A DNA stretch of 64,000 nt from Prado023 sp963700395 (GTDB lineage: Bacteria; Actinomycetota; Actinomycetes; S36-B12; CAIYMF01), in assembly GCA_963700395.1 (NCBI GenBank), contig CAVOXI010000003.1, positions 1 through 64,000 on the forward strand, written 5' to 3'. Below, piece after piece: positions 1 through 9,234 of this stretch. Each line of letters opens with the position of its first letter. The stretch's first letter is position 1. The notes beneath the pieces are model-generated. The model had not been told where the DNA came from and ran no database searches. It worked only from the letters and a program-made list of their open reading frames with translations. The translations under genes were made by a program, and so were the position numbers.

Positions 1-40
1 CCACCCACCCCCCGAACCCCCATCTGGACTCCCCCCGTCC

Positions 41-56
41 TCGAACACCTGTTCGA
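41..56. promoter_or_regulatory. LexA (SOS) box, perfect palindrome
   Basis: The 16 bases TCGAACACCTGTTCGA match the actinobacterial LexA operator pattern TCGAAC-N4-GTTCGA exactly. The controlled gene is not clear. On the plus strand an AGGAG and an ATG at 79 follow, but the reading frame after it is low-complexity, runs antisense to the glycosyltransferase below and is not recognisable. A leftward SOS gene starting at or beyond the window edge is the better guess. Nothing else is recognised up to 237. Confidence 0.7.
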
Positions 57-237
57 AATCCTATCAGGAGTGGCCGACATGACCAAGCCGCGAGACCAAC
101 CTGTGGACGGCCCGCAAGCCCCCGGAATGGTCCCCAACTGCGGGCGAGCAGGCCCCGCTGACCGGCCGGCCGTGCACGCACGATCGGACCGACCCGCGAC
201 CCGATCGCATCGAGGGCATGGCACAGGCGGCACCGCC

Positions 238-1113
238 TCACACCACCGGCGGGCGACCCGCCTTCGTCATCGCCCACACTGTCGACCAGTGCATCGGCCG
301 GCGGTCACCCGGATCCATCCGCCACCCCTCGCGGAACCCCTCGCGCCAGGCGCCCCGAGCCGCCTTGTCGCGCACGCGTGCCATCGTGATCGCTGCCCAC
401 GTCCCGACATACACCGGGCGGAGCACGGCGGGCAGGTTCCGTCGGGCCAGCAGCACGCGGTTGCGGGCGTTCATGTGCCAGAACTCGGCGTGCCGCCTCG
501 GGTCGATCACCGGATGATGGATGACGATGTCGCCGGCGTACCAGGGCACGTGGCCGGTGTCCCAGATCCGCCAGCACAGCTCGATGCCCTCGTGGGCGTA
601 GAAGAAGAGCCCCGGCCAGCCGCCCACCTCCTCGAACAGCGACCGCCGGATCGCCACAGCGCCCTCCCACAGCGACGTGGCCGGGCTCGGCTCGGCGGGG
701 TCGCCCGTCCTCAGCCGTGGGACCCAGCGGCCCGGCGCCGGCACGCCGGTCGGGTCCTCCACCCGTGGCTGGATCAGCCCGATCTCCGGCCGCGACGCGA
801 ACAGGGCGGCAAAGCGGGCGAGCGTGTCGGGGCTGGCCAGGGCGGCGTCGTCATCGAGGAAGAAGAGCAGGTCCCCGGATACCTCGGGCACGCCCGCGTT
901 GCGGCCGGCGGGGATCCCCACGTTCTCGACCAGTGCGTGCCCTCGAACGCCCTCGGGAAGGTCCACCGGGACCCACCCGTTGCCCACGACCACGATGTCG
1001 GTGGTCACTGCCTCCTGCGCCAGCACGGACTCCAGCCCCCGCCGCAGGTCGGCGGGACGCTGCCCCATCGTGAGGACGACGACGCCGAAGTGCGGCAGGT
1101 CAGCGGCGCTCAC
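238..1113 (-). CDS. Family 2 glycosyltransferase
   Basis: This is a 291-residue GT-A glycosyltransferase without an obvious membrane anchor, so it is probably cytoplasmic or peripheral. The N-terminus VVVLTMGQR and the repeated-Asp metal and sugar-nucleotide motif LFFLDDDAAL (about residues 85-95) are typical of GT2. A later YAHEGIELCWRIWDTG segment resembles the ED-type acceptor or catalytic motif of rhamnosyl- and galactofuranosyl-like transferases. The GTG start at 1113 overlaps the stop of the preceding CDP-alcohol phosphotransferase (GTGA), so the two are translationally coupled. It is the last gene of a four-gene minus-strand operon that probably assembles an envelope glycopolymer. Donor and acceptor cannot be told from sequence. 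Confidence 0.85.
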   Translation of the reverse strand: MSAADLPHFGVVVLTMGQRPADLRRGLESVLAQEAVTTDIVVVGNGWVPVDLPEGVRGHALVENVGIPAGRNAGVPEVSGDLLFFLDDDAALASPDTLARFAALFASRPEIGLIQPRVEDPTGVPAPGRWVPRLRTGDPAEPSPATSLWEGAVAIRRSLFEEVGGWPGLFFYAHEGIELCWRIWDTGHVPWYAGDIVIHHPVIDPRRHAEFWHMNARNRVLLARRNLPAVLRPVYVGTWAAITMARVRDKAARGAWREGFREGWRMDPGDRRPMHWSTVWAMTKAGRPPVV

Positions 1114-2014
1114 GCCGGGCTCCTCAACTTGGTCGACGACAGGATGGCCATCACGTGACCGATCACCGTGGGCACGGCGAGCACCAGCATGGCGAGCACC
1201 AGGACCCGCGTGACCTCGAGACCGCCCCCGAGCAGGACGTCACCCACAGCCGCGAGGAAGGCGAGGATCGTCATCTCGACCGAGTGGAAGATGCGGTTGA
1301 ACGGGAAGTACCGGACCAGGCCCCGCACTCGGGCAAGGCCCGCGCGTGCCGGTGTCCCCACCCCCTCGACGTCCTCGAGCCGGGGTAGGCCCGCGAACGC
1401 CCGCGAGACGTGGACCATGTCGTTCAGGGCCTTGTTGAACATGATGAGGATCGCCAGCAGCGCACCGGCCCACGCGTACCCGCCCGGGTCGGTCACGGAG
1501 AAGTCGCCGCCCGCCGCGCGGATGCCCAGGCACACCGGGATCACGGACTCAGCCGTGTAGTGCCCGATCTTGTCCAGGAAGGTACCTGCCGGCGAGAACG
1601 TGCCGCGCCATCGGGCGACCTCACCGTCGCAGCAGTCCCAGAGCATCTGCATCTGGCCCAGCAGCAGCGCGAGCATCGCGCCCGGGATCCCCGGGATCAG
1701 CAGCGCCAGGCCCGCCGAGGCACCCGTCGCGATCATGAACCACGTGACGGTGTTCGCCGAGATGCCCGTGCGCAGCAGGAGACGAGTCAGGTAGGGAGAG
1801 ATGTCGCGCAGGTAGACGTCGGCGACCCAGTGCTCGGAGTTCTTCCGCCCGCGGACGGCTGGGGGCTGGGTGACCGCCCGCAGCTGAGCGATCGTGGGCC
1901 GCTCCGGCCGCTCGGCTCTCCCCCGCTGCGCTCCTGCTCGGGTGCGGGCCGCTCGAGCCGCTCGCGGGGCTCCGGGGGCTCCGGCCCCGCACCGGGCTCT
2001 GGCAGATCAGGCAT
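1110..2014 (-). CDS. CDP-alcohol phosphatidyltransferase family protein (frameshifted)
   Basis: This membrane enzyme family transfers a phospho-group from a CDP-alcohol to an alcohol acceptor. The core at about 1600-1680 reads DCCDGEVAR, then x8-G-x3-D, and then KIGH. The usual fourth Asp of the D-x2-DG-x2-AR-x8-G-x3-D-x3-D signature is therefore His. Several hydrophobic helices follow. The main frame continues upstream to about 1920 (residues such as SEHWVADVYLRD and SPYLTRLLLRTGIS precede the motif) but has no start codon there. An ATG at 2014 (MPDLPEPG) lies one frame away, and one missing G in the G-run near 1919-1924 joins the two. The start overlaps the stop of the upstream DUF5941 gene. 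It is a paralogue of the phosphotransferase domain in that neighbour. Substrate unknown. Confidence 0.75.
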
Positions 2015-3927
2015 GGGCCACATCCTTGCGTGTCATCGACCGGACCCACTGCACGGACGCGACCACCACGAACAGGATCCCGAGCGCCACGCTCCCCCAG
2101 GCGAGCAACCCCGTCAGGACAGCCGACCCCAGCGCGGCAGCCACGAGCACGAGGATCGTGCGGCCATCCCACCCGAGCCCGGCCATCACCAGCCAGCGGG
2201 GTGGAGCGGAGCCGCCCAGTGCTCGGTAGAGGGTGTCGTAGTGGTGGAACGCGACCACGAAGGCCCAGGCGAACAGCCACGCGCCCTCAGCGGGCACGAT
2301 CAGAGCCACAGCCAGCCCACACGATCCCAAGCTCGATGACGCGCATCCCGGCGGGCAGCGCCCAGCCGAATGCATGGGCCAGCGGCTGGCGGCCGGCGAA
2401 CGCCCGGTCCCAGAGCGGCTGGCCGATCGGCCCCAGGTCCAGCTGCGGCTCGAGCAGCCAGGCCCCACTGCGATCCGGGGGCTGACGCCACGTGCGAGCC
2501 CGCAGGATCCGGCCAACGGTCGTGTACGCGAGCGCGAGGAGGCCGAGGCCGAGCATCAGCCACAGCGTCCAGCGGGGCCCGATCGTGATCGCCCCCACCG
2601 ACAGCACCAGCCAGCGCTCGCCGATCGGCATGTGCAGCACCTTCTTGCCCCACCGCACGCGGCTGTTGAGGTTGAGCTGGGCGGACAGCTCGAGGGTCGC
2701 GCCGGACCCCGCCGCGCCGCCGTCACCCGGGTCCTCGATCGGCCGGGCCGCGACCCACGACTCCCGGATCCGCTGCACCCGCGAGAAGTCGTAGTCCCCC
2801 ACGTGGCGGACGGTCTGCATGATCATCACCAGGGCGGCCAGAAGCCAGATGTCGTGACCGGTCCGCATCGAGCCGGCGGCCAGCCCGGCGTAGGCGGCGT
2901 ACTCCTTGATGCGGTCGGTCGACGCATCGATCCACGCCCCGAGGTCGGAGAACGAGCGGGTGAACCGCGCGACCTCACCGTCCACGCAGTCGATGATCAG
3001 CGAGGCCTGCATGAGCACGGCACCGGCGAGCAGGCCCCACCAGGAACCCGTCGCGAACGACAGAGCAGCGACCAGCCCGACCCCGAGGGAGAAGACCGAG
3101 ACCTGGTTGGGCGTGAGGTGAAGGCGCAGCGCGAGCGCGGTCAGCGGCTTGGACGCCCTGCGCAGGACGAACGTCGAGTAGAAGCCGTCGTCGGGGCGGT
3201 TCGCACGTTCGAGCAGGACCCGGGCCTCGTCGATCCCGGCCAGCTCCTGTTGGGCAGCAACGCGCTCCTCAGGGGTGCCGCCGCGCAGCACCGGGCCGAC
3301 GGACGTCACTGCTGCCATGGCGACCTGCGCACGCACGAGCGCAACGAGGGCGACGTCGATCGGATCCGCACGCCAGCCGTGGGCCCTCGCGGCAGCGGCA
3401 GCTCCGATCAGGGCCGCGGTCGCAGCCGGGACGTCGCGGGCATCGATGACCAGCGCCCCCAGCGACTCCGCATTGGGCGCACTCACGTCATGCACCGCGG
3501 ACCCTGCACTCGCGATCCGCTTCTGGGCCACGCGCACCGGGGCGGCGGCCCCCGATGCGCCGGTCGCGACAGTCACCCGATCCCCGTCAGGTGGCCAGGC
3601 CCCGCCGCCGATCTCGTGGTCATCGTGCACAAGGTCATCGCGGTCGCCGGCCGGATTCCCCCCCGCTGGGCCGACCTCGCCCACCAACGCACCGGACCTC
3701 ACCGCCGGGTCGTCCACCAGCTGCCCGAGCGAGGCGTCGGCCACGATCAGGTCGGCATCCACGATCAGGGTCCGCCCTGACAGCCCATCGGCCAGGGCGC
3801 TGAGCTGGCTGGGGCAGTCGCCGTCCGCGATCACCACGGCATCGGGGACTCCGAGGCGGGCGAGTCGCTGAACCACAACCGCCACGGCATCCGGCCCAGC
3901 GGCACCGGGGCGGACGAGCGCCCTCAC
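2007..3927 (-). CDS. Nucleotidyltransferase-like / CDP-alcohol phosphotransferase / DUF5941 protein (frameshifted)
   Basis: A three-part membrane protein of about 640 residues. An N-terminal region (about 1-220) resembles a degenerate nucleotidyltransferase fold. A central CDP-alcohol phosphotransferase domain carries the complete signature DCVDGEVAR-x8-G-x3-D-x3-D. The hydrophobic C-terminus, containing AFHHYDTLYRALGG, is the DUF5941-type tail found in actinobacterial homologues. The GTG start at 3927 overlaps the TGA of the upstream glycosyltransferase. The frame breaks near 2310, where one extra base separates VIELGIVWAG from VALIVPAEGAW; the corrected frame stops at 2007. It probably makes or transfers a CDP-alcohol-derived unit for a wall or exopolymer, but the chemistry is inferred only from the domains. 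The N-terminal domain call is the weakest part. Confidence 0.75.
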
Positions 3928-4956
3928 GCCTCGAGCTCGCGCAGTCCGGGAGGCGAGGTCAGGAAGCCGGTGCCCCACGCGCCGTGCATGGTGGCGTACA
4001 CCAGCGGCAACCGGACGCGCGCCGCCCGAGGCAGGCCGCGACCCGCCACCACCGCCCCCGCCGTGATCAGGGCGACGTAGCCCACGGGTGCGAGCCATCC
4101 GATGCGCAGGGCGCGCGGACCCATGGTGGACCCGACCAGCCCCGCGGCGGTTCCCGCAACGACGCCGACGACCGCCACAGGAGGGGCGAAGTAGCGCAGC
4201 GCCGAGGTTCGCGACGCAGTCTCCGGGTGCCGGCGCATGACCTCGCGGCGCCACCGGCCGTAGTGGAAGTACTGGTCGGCCAGCGAGGACGGCATCCGGC
4301 CGCGGGCGGTAGGTGACCACCAGGGCAGGGTTGAACCACACGAGGCCGCCGGTCTCGCGGATCCGGTGGTTCATCTCCCAGTCCTGGGCACGCAGGAAGG
4401 TCTCGTCGTAGCCGCCGACGCGCTGCAGGGCGGACTTGCGGAAGCACCCGAGGTAGACCGTCTCGGCCTCCCCCTCCCCACCGCCGACATGGAACGGAGC
4501 GGCGCCGACGCCCATGGGCGTCGTCATCGCCCGGGCCACCGCCTGCTCGAACGGGCTCTCCCCCTCGGCCTGCATGATCCCGCCGACGTTGTCCGCGCCG
4601 GTGCGCGCCAGCGTCTCCACGGCCGTCGACACGTAGTTGCCAGGCAGGATCGCGTGACCATCGACCCGGATGACGACCTCGTAGCGCGAGGCGTGGACGG
4701 CGGCGTTGAGCCCCGAGGGCGTATGGCCGGTCGGGTTGGGCACCAGGACGATCCGGTCGTCGACCGCGGAGAGGCGACGGGCCACCTCATCGGTCCGATC
4801 GCTCGAGGGCCCGAGTGCCAGCACGATCTCGAGCGGGCCCTGCCAGTCCTGGGTGAGGATTCCGGTGACCGCGTGGGCCAGGTGCCGCTCCTCGTTGAGC
4901 ACGGGCATGACCACGGAGACGCCATCCGGCCACGCTGACGCTGTGGGTTCGGCCAT
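3924..4956 (-). CDS. Family 2 glycosyltransferase, ExoA-like, with C-terminal membrane helices (frameshifted)
   Basis: The N-terminus has a classical GT2 fold: VSVVMPVLNEE, a VIRVDGH metal motif near residue 100, and AQDWEMNHRIRETGG. The protein then changes frame near 4285-4305, one extra base after VVTYRPR. It continues as DQYFHYGRWRREVMRRHPE with two or three hydrophobic helices and stops at 3924. This architecture matches exopolysaccharide-type (ExoA-like) membrane glycosyltransferases of about 340 residues. The ATG at 4956 is a clean start. It is the first gene of the operon, and its stop overlaps the GTG of the DUF5941 gene. Read without the frame break it would appear fused to the downstream protein, which is an artefact. 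The sugar transferred is unknown. Confidence 0.8.
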
Positions 4957-5185
4957 GTCGGCGACGCTATCGGAGCCCAGCCCCGGAGGCGAGACTCAGG
5001 GTGCCGTGGCGAGGTGCGGGCGTGGCTCGGCCGCCCCGTCGGACGTCCCCCGAATCCCCCGAGTCGCCCTGGGCCGACGCGGGCGGAACGCATGGAACGT
5101 CGCGAACCGGGTAGGGCTCGTGCAGTGGGCGGCACAGCCCGCTGGCAGCCCGTCCCGCTCGCACCCGTCCAGCAGGAGGCCTCGG

Positions 5186-5470
5186 ATGGCACAGGTCCTG
5201 ATCCAGCACACTGTCGGCGACTTCGCGGCGTGGAAGGAGATGTTCGACTCGGACCCGCTGGATCGCCGGGGCAGTGGCGTCCGCCGGTACACAGTGCTGC
5301 GCAGCGCGTCGGATCCGAACCAGGTCGTGATCGACCTGGAGCTCGACACGGTGGAGCAGGCCGAGGCCATGCGGGCCCGCCTGCTGGACCTGTGGGCTGG
5401 GCCGGCCTCGCGCATGCTCCGGGAGGCTGGAGCAACGGTCCTTGAGGTGGTCGAATCGGTGGAGCTCTGA
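5186..5470 (+). CDS. Small ABM-like / dimeric alpha-beta barrel protein
   Basis: A 94-residue protein starting MAQVLIQHTVGDFAAWKEMF, with YTVLRSASDPNQVVIDLELD in the middle and a helical EQAEAMRARLLDLW segment near the C-terminus. This layout is that of small antibiotic-biosynthesis-monooxygenase or cyclase-like ferredoxin-fold proteins, which usually act as dimers on small hydrophobic substrates. No catalytic residue can be assigned. The ATG at 5186 has an AGGAGG about 8 bases upstream, which decides the start over the longer open frame. It lies 109 bases before the PCD/VOC-like gene and may share its transcript. The 229 bases between this gene and the start of the upstream divergent operon hold no recognisable gene. 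Confidence 0.7.
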   Translation: MAQVLIQHTVGDFAAWKEMFDSDPLDRRGSGVRRYTVLRSASDPNQVVIDLELDTVEQAEAMRARLLDLWAGPASRMLREAGATVLEVVESVEL

Positions 5471-5579
5471 CCGTCGGGACGTGCCGCCGGGACGTGCAGG
5501 AGCGTCGCTCGGGAGCGTCGCCCGTGAGACGGGCAGGCGGTCGATCAGGCCGTCTCGGACACACCCACAGGAGGGGGAC

Positions 5580-6254
5580 GTGAGCACGCAGGGATGGCGG
5601 GACTTCCTCGCCGCAGAGGGCCTCGGGGACTGGGTGGTGCTGCACGGCGGTGCGGTGGCAGTGTTCCGCGTCGAGTCGCTGGTCGAGGCGGCGGAGCTCG
5701 CACAGGCGGTCGCCGGCGTCGTGGGACTCGACGACTCATGGACGCTGCTGACCATCGCCGACCGCCAGCTCACGGTGCGGTTGGCCCGCGGCGTCGAGAA
5801 GTTGGAGCAACGCCACATCCACGTTGCCCGAGCCGTCTCCGCGGTGGCCCGCCGGCACGGGATCGATGCTGATCGAGCCCAGGCGCAGGAGGTCCAGATC
5901 GCCGTGGCAGCGCTGCCGGACATGGTGGACGTCGGCTTCTGGCGCACCGTCCTCGGATATGTCGACTTGGCGCCCGACAATGCGGCGGACCCGCTCGGGC
6001 ACGGCTCGACCGTCTGGATGCAGGACCTCGACCCGGCCAAGCCACTGCGCCACGCAATGCACGTCGACGTCTCCGTTGCCCGCGAGCACATCGAGGGACG
6101 CGTGGCCGCAGCGCTCGCCGCGGGCGGCCGGATCGTGGAGGACTCCGCCGCCCCAGAGGCGTGGATCCTCGCTGACCGCGCTGGGAACCGGGTATGCGTG
6201 GCGGCGTGGCCTGATGGCGCCTCCCGTTCGGACACCGCGGAAGCGGCCACGTGA
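5580..6254 (+). CDS. Degenerate pterin dehydratase-like domain fused to VOC (glyoxalase-like) domain
   Basis: A 224-residue two-domain protein. Residues about 1-100 follow the fold of pterin-4a-carbinolamine dehydratases of the actinobacterial PCD-VOC family (GWRDFLAAEGLGDWVVLHGG, later HVARAVSAVARRHG). The catalytic HHP segment is replaced by DDSWTLL and the TH-GG stretch is lost, so dehydratase activity is unlikely. Residues about 105-215 form a vicinal-oxygen-chelate half (VQIAVAALPDM, FWRTVLGYVDL, HAMHVDVSV, WILADRAGNRVCVAAW). GTG at 5580 is preceded by a strong AGGAGGGGG, which excludes the longer frame. The family function is not established. It ends convergently with the acyl-CoA dehydrogenase, with about 110 bases between them. 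Confidence 0.75.
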   Translation: MSTQGWRDFLAAEGLGDWVVLHGGAVAVFRVESLVEAAELAQAVAGVVGLDDSWTLLTIADRQLTVRLARGVEKLEQRHIHVARAVSAVARRHGIDADRAQAQEVQIAVAALPDMVDVGFWRTVLGYVDLAPDNAADPLGHGSTVWMQDLDPAKPLRHAMHVDVSVAREHIEGRVAAALAAGGRIVEDSAAPEAWILADRAGNRVCVAAWPDGASRSDTAEAAT

Positions 6255-6365
6255 CGCAGGCGACGTGGGGCGCCGATCAACAGGCACGCAGGGATCGGCG
6301 CCTCGTCCCGGGAAGGGCCGGAGTCGTTGACGTTGCGTTGCACCGACCGACGGGAAGCCCGCGCC

Positions 6366-7533
6366 CTACTTCAGGAGCTGCCGTGCCATCACCATGCGCT
6401 GGATCTGGTTGGTCCCCTCGTAGATCTGGGTGATCTTCGCGTCGCGCATGTAGCGCTCCACCGGGTTGTCGCGCACGTACCCGGCGCCACCGAAGACCTG
6501 GACGGCGTCGGTCGTGACCTCCATCGCGATGTCCGACGCGTAGCACTTCGCGGCAGCGCCGAAGAACGTGAGGTCCGACGCCCCGCGCTCGCTGCGCGCA
6601 GCGGCCGAGTAGGTGAGCGCCCGTGGCGGCCTCCACCTTCATCGCCATGTCGGCCAGCAGGAACTGCACGCCCTGGAAGGCCCCGATGTTCTTGCCGAAC
6701 TGCTTGCGCTCCTGCGCGTAGGCGATCGACGCATCCAGTGCGCCCTGAGCGATGCCCAGCGCCTGGGCGCCGATGGTCACGCGGGTGTGGTCCAGGGTGC
6801 GCATGGCGGTCTGGAAGCCGGTGCCGGGCTCCCCCACGATCCGGTCGGCGGGGATCCAGCAGTTGTCGAACAGGATCTCCCGGGTCGGCGACCCGTGTAT
6901 GCCGAGCTTGCGCTCCGGGGCGCCGAGGGCGAATCCGGGATCGTCGGCGTGGACGACGAAGGCCGAGATGCCCTTGGGGCCGATGCCGGGCTCGGTCACC
7001 GCCATCACCGTGTAGTACTTCGAGATCCCGGCGTTGCTGATCCACGACTTCTGCCCGTTGAGGACCCACCCGCCGTCGCCCGCCGCAGCGCGGCACGTCA
7101 TCGATCCGGCGTCCGAGCCGGCCTCACGCTCGGACAGGGCGTAGGAGAACATCGCCTCCCCGCTGGCCACCTCGGGCAGGTACCGGGACAGCAGCTCCTC
7201 CGACGCCCCGACCAGCAGCGGCATCGTGCCCAGCTTGTTGACAGCCGGGATCAACGAGCTCGAGGCGCATACGCGCGCCACCTCCTCGATGACCAGGCAC
7301 GCGGCCAGCGCGTCGCCGCCCTGCCCGCCGAACCGCTCGGGGATGTGGATCGCGTGGAACTCGTTGGCGCGAAGGGCCTCGTAGACGTCCCAGGGGAACT
7401 CACCGGTCTCATCGATCTCGGCTGCCCGAGGGGCGATCTTGTCCTCGGCCAGCTCGCGGACGGCCGCGCGGAGCATCGCGTGCTCCTCAGGAAGGGTGAA
7501 TGCGTCGAAACCGGGGTTGGGGGTGAGTGCCAT
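6366..7533 (-). CDS. Acyl-CoA dehydrogenase (frameshifted near 6625)
   Basis: An FAD-dependent acyl-CoA dehydrogenase of about 388 residues that oxidises acyl-CoA thioesters to 2-enoyl-CoA and passes electrons to ETF. Visible landmarks are FGGQGGDALA, the FAD-binding YALSEREAGSDAGS and WISNAG, RKQFGKNIGAFQGVQF, and the C-terminal IYEGTNQIQR, which contains the catalytic Glu position of short/medium-chain enzymes. The frame changes once near 6625 (one extra base after KVEAATG). The downstream frame resumes with ALTYSAAARSERG and ends QLLK at 6366. The ATG at 7533 (MALTPNPGFDAF) fits the family's usual length. It is a paralogue of the enzyme at 14813-15970. Chain-length preference cannot be read. 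Confidence 0.85.
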
Positions 7534-7685
7534 GAGCCTCAGGCTACGCGCGCCCGAGGAGCCGCTCCGCGTCGGGCAGCCACTTGATCGCGAGCAGCCG
7601 GATCGACCGCCAGTGGGGCTATCCACGCCGCGCTTCGCGGGCCAGCCCGCCCCGGGCTCACCTTCCTCCCACCGGTCGCGGTGGC

Positions 7686-7734
7686 CTTGTGCTGACGATT
7701 CCGACCTTCTTACGGTCGGAATCGTCAGCACAAG
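7686..7734. repeat. Intergenic palindrome, copy 1 (21-bp perfect stem)
   Basis: Two 21-base arms (7686-7706 and 7714-7734) are perfectly complementary around a 7-base loop. Each arm contains GCTGACGATTCCGACC or its complement. It lies in the divergent gap between the acyl-CoA dehydrogenase and ugd, so it is not a simple terminator. The same core recurs at 9176 and 12961. The rest of 7534-7806 shows no convincing gene. Confidence 0.8.
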
Positions 7735-7806
7735 CAGTGGCACGAGCGCCGCACCCTCCGGAACACGCTCTCGCGGGCCCCTGGGGCGGCCATTAGGCTG
7801 GCCCGC

Positions 7807-9162
7807 GTGAGCGAGCCCCTGAGGATCACCGTCATCGGCACCGGCTACCTCGGTGCCACTCACGCCGCAGCGATGGCCGCGTCCGGCTACGACGTCCTCG
7901 GGGTGGATGTGGACGCCGACAAGGTCGCTGCACTGGCCCGCGGCGAGGTCCCGTTCTACGAGCCCGGCCTGTCCGAGCTCCTCGAGTCCAACGTCACGGC
8001 CGGTCGGCTGCGCTTCACCACGGACTTCGCCGAGGCCGCGGACTTCGGCGACCTGCACTTCATCGGGGTGGGCACCCCACAGCACCCGCGCACCAACGCG
8101 GCCGACCTGAGCCAGATCGACGCCGCGATCGGCTCCCTGGCGCCCCGACTGACCCGTCCGTGCACGGTCATCGGCAAGTCCACGGTGCCGGTCGGGACCG
8201 CGGACAACGTCCGCGCGCGACTGCACGCCCTGGCCCCTGCCGGAGCGGAGGTCGACCTGGTGTGGAACCCGGAGTTCCTGCGCGAGGGGTTCGCGGTCGC
8301 CGACACCCTGACGCCGGACCGCATCGTGATCGGCGTCGCCAACCCGTCTGGGCCCGACGAGCCACCCGGCCGCGACGAGGAGGTCATGCGCCGCGTCTAC
8401 GCACCGATGATCGAATGGGGCTCGCCCTTCCTGGTCATGGACTACGCCACCTCGGAGCTCGTGAAGGTGGCGGCCAACAGCTTCCTGGCGACCAAGATCT
8501 CCTTCATCAACGCGATGGCCGAGGTGTGCGAGGCCACCGGGGCCGACGTGACCCGCCTCGCGGAGGCCATCGGCTACGACGAGCGGATCGGCCCGAAGTT
8601 CCTGCGGGCCGGCATCGGGTTCGGCGGCGGCTGCCTGCCCAAGGACATCCGGGCGTTCATGGCCCGTGCGGGCGAGCTCGGCGTGTCAGACGCCCTGAGC
8701 TTCCTGCGCGACGTCGACGGGATCAACACGCGCAGGCGCACCTCCACAGTCGCCCTGGCCCGCGAGCTCGTCGGCGGACGCTTCGTCGGCAAGCGGATCG
8801 CCGTGCTGGGTGCTGCGTTCAAGCCCGACTCGGACGACGTGCGCGACTCCCCGGCCCTGGACATCGCCGCAGCCATCTACACGGCCGGCGGGGATGTGGT
8901 GATCCACGACCCGCAGGCCATCGAGAACGCCCGGTCGGCCTATCCCAAGATGGCCTACGCCTCGGACATCCGTGAGGCCCTCACCGGTGCCGACCTCGTC
9001 CTGATCCTCACGGAGTGGCGCGACTACACGCACCTGGACCCGGCCACCGTGGTGGACCTCCCCAACACCCCGTCCGTCCTCGACGGCCGCAACTGCCTCG
9101 ACATCCCCCGGTGGCGCGCGGCCGGCTGGACGTACCGCGGCCTGGGGCGCCCGAACGCCTGA
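7807..9162 (+). CDS. ugd: UDP-glucose 6-dehydrogenase
   Basis: A 451-residue NAD-dependent enzyme oxidising UDP-glucose to UDP-glucuronate, a precursor of acidic polysaccharides. The N-terminal Rossmann motif is VIGTGYLGATHA. VWNPEFLREGFAV and KVAANSFLATKISFINAMAE cover the dimer helix. GFGGGCLPKDIRAF contains the catalytic Cys, and KPDSDDVRDSPALD belongs to the C-terminal UDP-binding domain. Length and motif order are complete, with no frame break. The GTG at 7807 is the only start that preserves the Rossmann strand. Its location beside an exporter and glycosyltransferases supports a role in envelope polysaccharide synthesis, though it could equally supply UDP-glucuronate to other pathways. 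Confidence 0.95.
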   Translation: MSEPLRITVIGTGYLGATHAAAMAASGYDVLGVDVDADKVAALARGEVPFYEPGLSELLESNVTAGRLRFTTDFAEAADFGDLHFIGVGTPQHPRTNAADLSQIDAAIGSLAPRLTRPCTVIGKSTVPVGTADNVRARLHALAPAGAEVDLVWNPEFLREGFAVADTLTPDRIVIGVANPSGPDEPPGRDEEVMRRVYAPMIEWGSPFLVMDYATSELVKVAANSFLATKISFINAMAEVCEATGADVTRLAEAIGYDERIGPKFLRAGIGFGGGCLPKDIRAFMARAGELGVSDALSFLRDVDGINTRRRTSTVALARELVGGRFVGKRIAVLGAAFKPDSDDVRDSPALDIAAAIYTAGGDVVIHDPQAIENARSAYPKMAYASDIREALTGADLVLILTEWRDYTHLDPATVVDLPNTPSVLDGRNCLDIPRWRAAGWTYRGLGRPNA

Positions 9163-9175
9163 CCCTCTGGATCGC

Positions 9176-9216
9176 TGTGAACGTTTCCGACCATCGGATG
9201 GTCGGAATCGTTCACA
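9176..9216. repeat. Intergenic palindrome, copy 2 (likely bidirectional terminator)
   Basis: A 19-base inverted repeat with one mismatch around a CGG loop, sharing the TTCCGACC...GGTCGGAATCGT core of copies 1 and 3. It sits between the convergent ends of ugd and purE, where it could stop transcription in both directions. There is no T-run. Confidence 0.75.
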
Positions 9217-9234
9217 CCGCCTCGTGCGTCGGGC

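Noticed and set aside
50..70. Possible tRNA T-arm (GTTCGAAATCC)
   Set aside because: No acceptor stem, D-arm or anticodon arm can be built around it. The bases belong to the LexA palindrome.
70..1158. Long plus-strand open frame after the SOS box
   Set aside because: It is antisense to a well-supported GT2 gene, is rich in Arg, Pro and His and has no recognisable motif. Only the first few codons could be real.
2287..4956. Apparent 889-residue fusion of glycosyltransferase and CDP-alcohol phosphotransferase
   Set aside because: The middle is out-of-frame noise. A second frame carries the true glycosyltransferase C-terminus and stops at 3924, where a GTG start begins the next gene.
7540..7680. 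Possible gene fragment upstream of the acyl-CoA dehydrogenase (minus-strand reading WRSIRLLAIKWLP)
   Set aside because: It is closed by an in-frame stop, has no start and shows no family resemblance.
6277..8226. Apparent 649-residue protein spanning the acyl-CoA dehydrogenase and the opposite strand of ugd
   Set aside because: The N-terminal part is antisense to ugd, and the C-terminal part follows a frameshift. The real start is the ATG at 7533.
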